Below, in pieces: positions 48,709 through 59,935 of a stretch of 64,000 nt of DNA. Below the pieces are notes generated by a model. It did not search any database. It saw nothing but the letters and a program-made list of their open reading frames with translations, and was not told where the DNA came from. The stretch is from Corticium candelabrum (lineage: Eukaryota; Porifera; Homoscleromorpha; Homosclerophorida; Plakinidae): positions 248,001-312,000 of the forward strand of contig NC_085103.1 in assembly GCF_963422355.1 (NCBI RefSeq), in the 5' to 3' direction. The translations under genes and the position numbers were made by a program. Every line of letters begins with the position of its first letter. The stretch's first letter is position 1.

Positions 48709-48892
48709 CTACATAATGACAATGACTAGAAGGCACCACCTAGTAGTTCGATCAATCGCTAACGATCGTTTCAAACTTCGCTTAGAGACGTACTCCTACA
48801 TGCAGAGCCCGCCTAATTAGCTAGACACTTGCTATGATATAACTCTGGTCACTATGCACTTAACTTAATTAATTAAGTTGCTACTAAAACCC

Positions 48893-49421
48893 ACTAAGCA
48901 CTTGCAATGTACTCTAGAACCAAACGTCACTATGCAGTTGCTACGATGTAACTCTAGAACCGAAAATCGCTATGCACTTGCTATACGATGTAACTCTAGA
49001 ACCGAACATCACTATGCACTTGCTATACGATGTAACTCTAGAACCGAACATCACTATGCACTTGCTATACGATGTAACTCTAGAACCAAACATCAGTATG
49101 CACTTGCTATACAATATAACTCTAGAACCGAACATCACTATGCACTTGCTATACGATGTAACTCTAGAACCAAACATCAGTATGCACTTGCTATACAATA
49201 TAACTCTAGAACCGAACATCACTATGCACTTGCTATACGATGTAACTCTAGAACCAAACATCAGTATGCACTTGCTATACAATATAACTCTAGAACCGAA
49301 CATCACTATGCACTTGCTATACGATGTAACTCTAGAACCAAACATCACTATGCACTTGCGACGATGACTCTATTGAGCAATAGTCGCTATGCACTTGTTT
49401 TGGCAGAACGGCACGCCATAG
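48893..49421 (+). repeat. 42-bp satellite leading to a TATGGCG-type end
   Basis: About eleven units of the pattern TATGCACTTGCTATACGATG + TAACTCTAGAACCGAACATCAC, with two variants alternating in the middle (GAACCG/GAACCA, ACGATG/ACAATA). At 49401-49421 it ends in GGCAGAACGGCACGCCATA, the inverse of the TATGGCGTGCC terminal motif. This looks like the satellite-bearing right arm of another element of the A-C lineage, inserted in the right arm of element B. Its left end was not found. Confidence 0.75.
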
Positions 49422-49578
49422 TCGACATCAATGAGCCGACGATTCGACATCAATGAGCCGACGTCGACATCAATGAGACGACGTCCACATCAATGAGTCG
49501 ACGAATCGACATCAATGTGCCGACGATTCGACATCAATGAGCCGACGAAACGACTTTTGACACACATGGCGCGCCATA

Positions 49579-50215
49579 CTGTAGTAGTAGCAGTAGTTCT
49601 ATCAACTGGTTAAGATGTAGCATTGGCTTTGCCTTATTACGCGCATCCATCATGTGTCTCAGAGGCTGCAGAACAAGAAGAACACCTATCAACAAAGACA
49701 TACTCTTGGCTTCGGCTGAGAGTACACTACATTGCAGTAGTTAAATTATAGAATGAAATATGTGTTTAGTTAATGTAATTGTTTTGAATACGTTGCGTAC
49801 AGTACCCTTGCTTAATTATTTATCTTGCATGATAGAGTTTGATTTTCAAATACACCCGTTTTCTCAGTAGTAGTACACTGCTAAAATTAATTAAAGTGTA
49901 TCCAGAGCACACTACAGAGTGCTCGAATCATGCAACCATAGGAACACTAAATTGAGTGTACTATAGACACCCTGAAAAGTGCTGAAATTCGACCACCTGT
50001 CTGGTGGTCATGCAGCACCATACTAATGCAACTCCTTTAGTGTTCATGAAGCAGTAGTAAGCCTGGGACATTCTGTTGATGTGTACACTGCAATACCCTA
50101 TTATCACCTGTCACCGATCCAATAATTGTTGCCAAGCGTAGCGAGGCTTCTAACCCAGGTCGCACAACTGAAAGAGGCGTGGTCCTATATGGCTCTCCAT
50201 CGAGCTCTTGGCATA

Positions 50216-50278
<63 letters not shown>

Positions 50279-51022
50279 GTGTGTACACACAACTCTCAAA
50301 TTTCTCCTCCCGCGACCACGTTTCATGATAGGACCTACCCTAAAAAATCGTTTCCGTTTTTGACTACAGATGAGTCTAAGAACGATTCGTTTATGTGAGC
50401 AAACGGCGACGCAAAAGCTTTATGAACTTCCGTCGCCCCATCCTTTTGCATTGTAGCCAGGGATTGTGTGTACTTGACAACCAAGAAACACCTTCAGGAG
50501 TTGAATGCCACCTACAGTCACCTATTCACACATCCCATACTACAGTATGATCAATCCTTACTACACTGTGCTGCATCTAGCACTGTATTTTAGGAATTGT
50601 GTGTACTGGACAACCAAGAAACACCTTTATTAACTGAATGCCACCTACCGTCAACTATTCACACGTCCCTTACTACAATCCTTTACTACAGTCTACACTG
50701 CGCTGCATCTAGCACTGTTGGTACTATGTCAGTAAATACCATACTACTGTCGTTACAAGGAAACTGATCATGAGTGCATACCTAGACTGTACATTCAATT
50801 GTCTTGATCATGATCGCACAACGGCAACTACCTATACCAGGCTTACATACGTAATCTAAACTACTAGAAAGTTTGCATGTTTACTTCCATGACAGCTAGA
50901 GTTTCAAAAAATACGTATAGACGGTCTGAAAATTCTATTGGACGTGTTACAATCGTGAATGGTTTGATTTGTTTGTTGAAGTCTACAGGGTGAGTTTCTG
51001 TGATTGACGTATTAACCACTCA

Positions 51023-51101
<79 letters not shown>

Positions 51102-51317
51102 GATTATGTTTGCTTGTACGTGTGATCACTGTCAATATTCTGTATGGTAGAATTGTTGGTGCCACAAACAGGCAGAGGCGGGCAGACAGACAAACAGACA
51201 GACAGACCAAACCGTAATTAAATATGAAATGCATTGCTATAGCTAGAGAGCAATGATGAATGTGAGCTGCAAGACTATTTAGTTGCAGAGTCTGTATTTC
51301 TGAGACAGACATACATA
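49579..51317. other. No gene; microsatellites
   Basis: Right of element B there is a short transposase-like tail at 49640-49725 (see 25479). A (TA)n run lies at 50217-50270, a partial duplication at 50460-50570 and 50590-50700 (TTGTGTGTACTKGACAACCA), and a (TC)n(AC)n tract at 51025-51100. Nothing else was recognised. Confidence 0.55.
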
Positions 51318-52526
51318 CAGACATGGACAAAATTATAGGGACACCCCGCTGTGGGTATGTAGTAACACAATAATTAGGTCACAATTTACCAACTATCAAT
51401 ATTGTTAAGAACTTAATAGATACCGCGTTGATTGTTAGAATTCGTGAGAATACTGTAGACCCTAAATTGTTTTCTTTACGTTTCGCATTGCGGAAAACGA
51501 AACCTAAAAGTGTATGACGTCATGACTGCGTAAGCGTCGTAAGTTAGACTCTCTCTGATTTTGTTTAGTGGCTTTTTAAAAAGCCGGTTTTAATAACGCG
51601 AAGGAAAATTGAAGCTCTTCACCAGTTCCTCAGTACCGAGTGTTCCCGCCTCTCGCCCTCCTGATTGCGTCCAAATGTCGCGGAACACTTTCTGCCAAGT
51701 TCCGGACACGCGCGGTTGGACTCTGCTGCCATGCCTCTTGTAGAGCATTCCAGAGCCCAGCTGCAGTTCTCGGTTCGCGACGGTTAGCAGCAGTTTTGAG
51801 TTCATGTCCTAGTTCTCGATTGGATTCGCATCAGGCGATTTTGGCGGCCAGTCCAACAGTGTGACGTCATGCTGGCGTAGCCATTGTCTTGTTGACCGAG
51901 ACGTGTAGATTGGCGCGTTGTCCTGCTGGAAGACAAAGTCGTCTCCTATCAGTGCCGCTGCGTCTGTAAGCATGTGCTCCTCCAGAACCTGTTGGTACGC
52001 CGTGCTGTCCAAACGACCTTCCAGTTTCACCAGAGACCCCAAACCATGCCAACACATCGATTCCCACACCATCACACTAGCCGCGTGCTGGACCGTACGA
52101 TCACAACATTCAGGAAGAAATTCCTCACCTTTGCGACGCCAAACGTACAGAGCACCATCGTTTCCTATGCTGACTTTTGACTCATCTGTAAAAAGAACAG
52201 ATTTCCAGTCATCCAAAGTCCATTGTGTGTGAGTGGTTGCCCATCCCAGTCGCAAACGCCGATGGCTTTCTGTTAGCAGTGGGGTTTTTTCTAGGCCTCC
52301 GACCGTTCACTCCTGTCTCACTGAGACGACGACGGACTGTTCTACTTGACACCTGCTTGCCGGTTTCATCAGCCAGCTGATACGAGAGCAGTCGTGATGG
52401 TGCTCTGCGGTTCTGCAGTGCCATTCTCTTCAGTCGATGATCTTCCCGGATTGTCGTTGCCTTCCCACGTCCAGGTCGTTTTTCATAATCGCTGCTGCCA
52501 TGGGAAAGCCGTTGCAGGCACTGATG
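51318..52526 (-). pseudogene. Tc1-type transposon, left part, with transposase interrupted by element C
   Basis: The terminus CAGACATGGACAAAATTATA at 51318 follows a TA dinucleotide, as expected for Tc1 elements. The transposase reads leftward: CLQRLSHGSSDYEKRPGRGK..REDHRLKRMALQNRRAP (helix-turn-helix), then after a one-base shift in an A-run near 52285 come FTDESKVSI (first Asp), FVFQQDNAPIYTS (second Asp) and SPDANPIEN (Glu). A stop follows that motif near 51808. The N-terminal part is missing here because element C inserted at 52526; it is found at 63934-64000. The apparent start MADFDGAMKDQF at 52583 belongs to the inverted repeat of element C, not to Tc1. Confidence 0.9.
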
Positions 52527-52972
52527 TATGGAGCGCCAATGTGGACAAAATTGATCTTTCATTGCACCGTCGAAGTCAGCCATCGGTAATCGATGTCAAT
52601 GTTCGATGTCGATCATCGATCTTTGATCTCGATAGCCGATGTTCGATGTCGATAACCGATGTTTGATTTCGACAGCCGAAGTTCGATGTCGATTATCGAT
52701 GTCACCGATCGATGTCACCGATCGATGTCGGCTACTACGGTACTACCTATCCATGACACTTACCACTCGTCCATGTCGGTTACTACCCATATATGACGGT
52801 TACTTCCCTATTTAGTTTAATTATTGATCGGAAGGTAGGTCAACGAAAGTGACGACGGTCTACATATTTATTCTTGGCGACTGAATAATTGCGGTTCAGT
52901 GGTAATGAGCGTCTTTCGCATTAGTGTCATTACAATACCGAAACATAGCGCCTCATGGTGTGACGTTCACGC
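52527..52972 (+). repeat. Left terminal inverted repeat of element C
   Basis: It consists of the terminal block, a run of GATGTCGAT/GATATCGAT-like short repeats, two copies of the 13-bp unit CACCGATCGATGT (about 52702-52727), and about 240 bp of unique sequence (TACCTATCCATGACACTTAC...CATAGCGCCTCATG). It matches the right repeat closely except for satellite number and small indels. Confidence 0.92.
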
Positions 52973-52978
52973 CGGTGT

Positions 52979-52986
52979 GTATATAT
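52979..52986 (+). promoter_or_regulatory. Probable TATA box of the HECT gene
   Basis: GTATATATAG lies just inside the left inverted repeat and about 55 bp upstream of the HECT ATG at 53038. The position is plausible for a core promoter; transcription start is not known. Confidence 0.4.
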
Positions 52987-53037
52987 AGCACGCCCTTTCT
53001 TTACTTGGACGTCAGTTAACTGTTGCATAGTTTTCGA

Positions 53038-56000
53038 ATGGATCAGGCTGAAAAGCTTCAACAAGCAATCCACCTGCTAAGTTCTATAACTTCAGGTTCG
53101 TCTTCGTCCAGCGATCAAACGCGGCGTTCTAGTGAACAGGAAGGAGAGGAAGCACAAACTGCACTTTTCCGTGGATCGCGATTGCAAGGTCTGCCTGGTG
53201 TATCTACTTCTAAATCGTATTTATCTTAATAACTTGGAAATACTATTTGCTCAATTCACTACTATTACCATAGTTTATTCTTTGTGTATAATCTAGACCG
53301 TGGAAGTCAACGTGACGAGGGCTCTTGTCGGCGTGCATTAGACGCAGTAAGGTTAGTACGAGAACGTCTAGAAGCACGTCAACCAAGTAGAGCGGAATCA
53401 GTCCTAGCAGAACAACGAGCTAACTTTTCTTCGTACGGTTCATCAAAAAGATCAAAGAAAAGTACCACGAGGAGCAGGTGCTGGACTCTGAAGGCAGTTT
53501 GTCTCAGTAGCAGGAATGCGTGTCAGGTACCGTGTACACTAGCGCAACGCGAAGCACTGGTTGAAGCCGGTTTAGGAGAGAAAAGAGTTGTCATCTTGGA
53601 CATTGACTCGTGTTCAACTTGCGATTTCAAGGCTCACTTGATAGAAACGTTTCAAAAACTAGATGGTTGTGGTGGATTTGATCTTCTGAGATGCTTACCA
53701 AATTCAAAAAGTCTTGAGTTCATCTCTACAACAATAGCTCAATCTCCGAAACTATTGAAGAGCGTGATTGGTAATGGCAAAGTATACATTCGGCCAATCC
53801 AAAAAGACCTAAAGCTTGAAGTTGATGACAAGTTAGCGCTGCCGAGTCAGGTAATGGGCCGCTCTATGCATGAGCTCAAGTAACATTGTACAAAATTACA
53901 ACAATTGGTTTGTTTGAATCTAGGCGAAAGAGACGTGTATGTATTGCAACGAAGCGGTGTTCCTTCAGGATCTAAGACGACATGTGTTTTCGTGTGAACA
54001 GAGACGGTAAGACTCTATAGACCCTGTGATTTAGTACTGTAGTAATCAAGTTGGTGGTTAATTAACAAAGAGCGGTTTCACACTGGTGGTTAGACCGTGG
54101 TAAAGTTCGGTTAAGTTAGGTTAGCTAACTCAAGTTAACCAAGATAGGTTGCGGCAACCAACGTGGTTTCACACTGTCTCGGAAATGGTCATGCGCGCTA
54201 CTGCATCACTATGCATTACTAGGCACTTATAATACCTTGTACCTAACCCGGATAATGGCGGGAAGCTACCGAACTGGCGATACGTTTCGGCACTATCAAG
54301 CCTTGGGTCAACTCACCGTTGATAGCCAGGAGCCTCTACAAACTGCAGAGACAACTGATCAGTATCCCCTAGGCTGGAATCCGTCTGGAGCCAGTCAAGA
54401 AACCAGTCAAGAACAGGAAGCCAGTCAAGAGCAAACTGACCATCAAATTGATCAACGTGTAGAAAATTCTGGAAGACAAGGAAGAAAGAGAAAGTCTCGT
54501 CAATTTTCTTATGAAGAAACGACGTGCCTCATCAACCTGTGGTCACACTCGCGAATACAGAATCTCCTGACAAAGCCTGGTAGCAAGAGCAAAATATGGC
54601 AGGAAATATCACAAGATCTAGCCAAACATAAGTTCATCAGAACACCAGAGCAGTGCAAAGAAAAAATAAATAATCTAAAAAAAGATTACAGACTGGTCAA
54701 GGATCGAGTAAGAAGAAGTGGAGAAGGAAATACAACAAGTGATTTTGCGTACTATGATGCTATGGACATGGTGTTAGGTGACTGTCCATCTGTGTCACCT
54801 ACTAATGTATACGAGTCTTCTGATGGTATCTGTACATTATTGTCCTCTTCCTTAGTTGCCTCTCCGTACGACTCTACTCAAACAGGAGCTGAATGTGTAT
54901 CCGGAAATAGCAGTGGTACACCTCCAGATTGCAGTGACCAAAGCCCATGCTTCTCTGAAACACCTGCCAGTTCTAGTAGGCACCATACCCCTCCTAGTGC
55001 ACCTCCTAGTGCACCTCCTAGTGCACCCAAAATACGAAAAAGACAAGAAAGCAGTGGCCTTGATAGAGTTGTGAATGAACTTACTCAATTTGGGGAAAAG
55101 ATCGTGGATTTGATGTCAAGGATGGAAGATGCTGACAGAGAGAGAGAAGAGCGAGAGAGAAGAGAGGCTGAACGAAGAGATGCATTCTTGCTCAATGCAT
55201 TACGAATTCTTACAGGACAACAAATGGAAGAACCTGACAATGCAAACCAGTAGCACAAAATTTCCAAAAAAATTAAAGCACACTGTTTCAACACACTGTT
55301 CTAACAACACAAAGTTTTAGTTCTAACTATATTGTTAACACACAGTTCTTAACAACACAATGTTCTTATTAATACTGTTCTAGCAATATTTTAACATTGG
55401 TCAACACTGTTTTAGTTAATACTGTTCTAACAATATTTTTATCACATTGTTTTAACAACACTATGTTAATTAACAGATTGTTTTAATAACACAATGTAAC
55501 CACGTTCTGATTGCAGTAGTCTCCTGTGTACCAGATGTTTGAGAGTTCTGTGGGGGAGGGGAGAGAAGAGGGAAGCACATGGATTCGTGGCCTGACATTT
55601 GAGAGTGCCATGGGGTGGGGAAGAGAGAGTTTGTTCTCCCAACCATCCACCCTTCAGCATTCTCGAACATCTGGACACGCATCCATGTTCTCCCCTCCCT
55701 TCCCCCACAGAACTCTCAAACGTGAGACTACTACTACAGCCCTCTTGTTAATTAACTCTATATATCTAAATAGTCTCTGATATTATCTCGGATTGCTGGT
55801 GCCGCCATATCTCTCCTTCCAATAGCTGCCAATCCTGATTCAAGATCACATATTGTTTCAGTTTCACTGTAGTCATCGTTGATTTCATTGTGTGCCAAAC
55901 AATAGTTATGTAAGGTACAGCAAGCAATAACGACTACTTGAACGTTGTTGATGTCAGTCTCTTGCTGATTTAACAGAATTCGCCACCTACCTTTGAGTAG

Positions 56001-59000
56001 CCCAAATGCCCTTTCCACTGCGATTCGAGCACAACTCAGTTTGTAGTTGAAACTTTTTTCAGACTCCCTCATATTGGCGCTCTCGGGATATGCTTTCATT
56101 AGCCAACTTTTCAAAGGGTAGGCTGGATCTCCCAGAATTAAAACAGGTATTCGAGCACCATTACAGACAACAGTCTCACTTCCAGGAAAGGCTGTTCCAG
56201 CATGTTCAGCAACTGCAAAGAGGCGACTGTTAGCAAGAACACGAGCATCGTGGACTCGTCCTGGCCAGCCAATACAGATATCGTTGAAGTAAAGAAATGA
56301 ATCTACCACAGCTTGAAGTATAATTGAGTGAAACCCTTTACGATTGATATAACAGGCTGGATTGAGAGGTGGACTTTTAATAGGTATGTGTGACCCATCT
56401 ACTGCTCCACCAATTTGAGGGAACCCATGACCAATATTTCTGAACCGTTCAATGACTTTCTTCAAGCGATCTCCTTGTGGCATCTGGACATACTGACCAC
56501 TCAAGTGGGAAACGATTGCCTGACATACTTCATTGGAAATAGTGCTAGCAGTTGACACACCAACGCCAAACAAGTTTGAGACAGTCCTATAATATTCACT
56601 GCCAGCCAACCTGTATAAAGTCAAGGCTAGTCTCTTCTCTGGCGATATAGGGACTCTCAAGTGGGTGGACTTCTTCGTGATCAGATGTCGTATATCATTG
56701 CACAGACTACACACAATAGAAGAAATTGAGGTTATCAGTTAACTAGCTATTCTAGAACAATATCCAAACCTCATGAAAGTTCCTCTTGACATCCTGAAAT
56801 TCTCTCTCCAATCAGTATCTGATGCTTCCGCACGCATTCTGTCCCACCACCTTGATTCTCTCGGTTTGATCCATAATGTTCGACCGGTGGGACGCATTCT
56901 AGCTACCACTTTTAGAACACATTGGAGTAAACAGAGTAAAACGAGAAGGACCCCTCGTTGCCGACGGCGAACGAGCCTCCTCTGACGCCTCCTTTTCTGA
57001 GCCCTAACGTCTAACCGCGAAACCATTAGCAGAAAGAAGGTAGCCGCATTGCCACGAAACGAAGTTGGCATTCTCAAGGCTTCTAGCTAGTACACAGTAC
57101 TATGACCTATTGCGCAAGCGCGATCTCTTAACCGAGTCTAACCCAACGCTAACCATGGTCTGGAGGTTGGTTACGCTAACCACGCTCTAACCACGATCTA
57201 ACCGAAGTTAACCAAACTTAACCATACTTGGTTTCACACTGACCTTAGTAACCTAACTTAACCGAACTTTACCACGGTCTAACCACCAGTGTGAAACCGC
57301 TCAAAGTTGGCCCAATGCAGTATACATGTATTTACAATCTACGTGCTCTAGAGCTATATTTATATGAGGTGGGATTACTTATTTAATGCGCTTTATGTTA
57401 TTTACTTGCAAACTTTACTATGCTTCATTGTACTGCAATGGCTTTAGTAGAGATGCATAAGCTTACTCCGAGAACAAACTAACTCTTTTTGAAAACATAT
57501 TTAAATTTTCTCTAATTAATTAGAAAGCATTGTTCTATAATTCTGTAAATGTTAAAACTGTTAAAACAATATAGTAATTAGACGTTGAGCAGTAATTAAA
57601 AGATAGTCTGTGTCTTGCTTTGTTAAATCATGACACTTAGACTGCATAATGAAGATCACGAGACATTCTAGCATGTAGACCACCCTAGGCGACGTTGCAT
57701 TCACTGTCTAACAAAAACTTCGATGATCGATATCCTGGAAAGCGAACTGATAGAATAAATGAAACTTACTAAGTGCAAACCCTCCGCTTGACTATTGGAG
57801 TTGTCATTCTGAAGTTGTCATTCAAGCTGAGAAGAGGCTGGACTATTCATGGCGCGAGCGTGACCGACACCCGCTAACATACCAGCGGGAGGACACGGTC
57901 GGTCGACATGGTCGTACATCACGTGACCTGACTGCACTACTATCCCTAGCGTTTCACGCGTCGGGTAAATACAGATTTGATTACGCTTTTAACTATAATT
58001 ACATTATCCAAAACTTAGACCAGTAGTCAGTCACTAAATTTCAGCTATAGAGACATTAGTGAACTTGATAATTTCAATGTAAAATCTAAGAGTCTGGTTA
58101 CATGGATATGGTCTTTCTGTATATACTTTTTTATCTGTCTGTAAAGCGCAGTTCAAATTCTTTTTGTCACAGCTGTAATCGACAGAAAAACCGACAGACA
58201 GACAGACAGACTGCCAATTTGGCAAACAAACAGAAAGGGAAGCAGAGAGACAAATAGGAAAGCAAACTGACAGGTGGATGACTTAAAAAACTGACCTTGT
58301 AACGACAAACTACATGATCAATTGCTGCCAATATTTTTAATGTTAACCGTACCTTACAACAATGGCAAACAGCTAGACATACAAACATCATTGCATCTCT
58401 TCTTCTATGAACGAGCTTCTTTGTATGCATTGCATGAGTTTTGTAATTTTAACTGTAGACTTGTATACATACCGTATGCTCATGTTTAGTTCTGAGGAGA
58501 GCCACTTTTCGAGTGATTCCGACTTTGAGGATAAAGCCCCAAAGGTTGCTTTAGTACCCGTTTCGTCTGACGATGATATAGAAGACATTCAGCAGCCTTC
58601 GGTTGAGGACACAAACAATGAAGTATGGCAAACGACCACTTTTACTTGCACATTAGACACAAGAAATACTCGCATGTCAGGGTATACGTTAGTAAATTTA
58701 AGCTACATCACCCGTTTAGTGATGTATTTAGTCTATAGCTATCAGCTTTCTACATGCAGGCCGTAGCACATGCATGAAAGTTCATCCGCCAGTCTATGTT
58801 TGTACATGCACCCATGCTTGCACACCCGCTAGCAGATATACGTCCGTTTTCTACTGTGTCGAGTTTAATTAATGTATTTAGAAATGAGTATATATAGCTT
58901 CTTTTGAAATAGTTGAATGATGAGGCTCAGACTGAGAGCACCATGATCTCTCACGCACTTGCCCAGTCTTTGGCTGAAACGGATACGTAAGTTCCTGTTC

Positions 59001-59503
59001 AAGAATAGAGTTTGATTGTAAACTTACACATGTTTACCTACCTTCAGCAATTTTTCAGACGCTGAGACATTGCCCTATGTTTTGGCAATGCTACGAAGCA
59101 ACTTAGAGCTAGAGGAAGTGACCATATCTTTAAGACGTTCACATGTACTGCAAGACGCTTTGCGCTGTGTCAGTCGGAAAGGGTTTCCACTAAACCACAC
59201 TATAAAAGTACAGCAGTATATTTTGTACAGTAGGTTTCCATGTTATAAAAAGTATTATTTTTAAAGGTTGAGTTTCTAGGAGAAGCAGGGGAAGATTGTG
59301 GAGGACCAAAACGGGAATTTTTTACCTTACTTTCGAGACAAATACAGTGCTTTCTATTTGAAGGGGAGGATAATCGCTGTGTGCTAAGACACGATGGCAT
59401 TGAACTTCAGGTAAAAACTGCACGTTTGTATGGTCTGTTAATAATTAAAGAATTACAGCAGTCTTATAGTGTATTGCATGTGCTAATTGCTGTTCAGAAA
59501 TGT

Positions 59504-59589
<86 letters not shown>

Positions 59590-59870
59590 TCTCAAATAGA
59601 TTGACATCTTCATTCTACGTGGTATCGTTCAAGTTGTGCACGCAGTTTATGAAGAATAAACTTGATCTATGTTTAGAACAAGAAATTCTGTCATGTTGGC
59701 CAACTGATGGCCATGAGCATAGTGCAAGGCAGTATTGGTTTTTCGTTTTGCGCTCCACCTGTGTATGAGTATTTGTGCGGAAAAGAAATGACAGACATTA
59801 AAGTGGAGATAGCTGATGTGCCCAATTCGGAAACCAGAGAATTGTTGAAACAGGTACTGTATGTGTGCAT

Positions 59871-59935
<65 letters not shown>

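Larger units (their letters stand above)
54070..57302. mobile_element. Complete PIF/Harbinger element in intron 3 of the HECT gene
   Basis: The inverted repeats start GAGCGGTTTCACACTGGTGG and are identical for about 55 bp, then grade into shared GGTTA/TAACC-rich sequence. The flanks are AAA on both sides (54067-54069 and 57303-57305), a 3-bp duplication. It carries the standard two Harbinger genes in convergent order: a Myb-like protein (+) and the DDE transposase (-). Identity of the ends and intact genes suggest recent insertion, after element C was in place or together with its mobilisation. Confidence 0.93.

Noticed and set aside
48878..49456. Long open frames of 131-192 codons
   Set aside because: They are products of the 42-bp satellite, open on both strands.
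52209..52583. A Tc1 transposase starting MADFDGAMKDQF
   Set aside because: Those codons lie within the inverted repeat of element C and recur at 63873-63930; the real Tc1 N-terminus is at 63934-64000.
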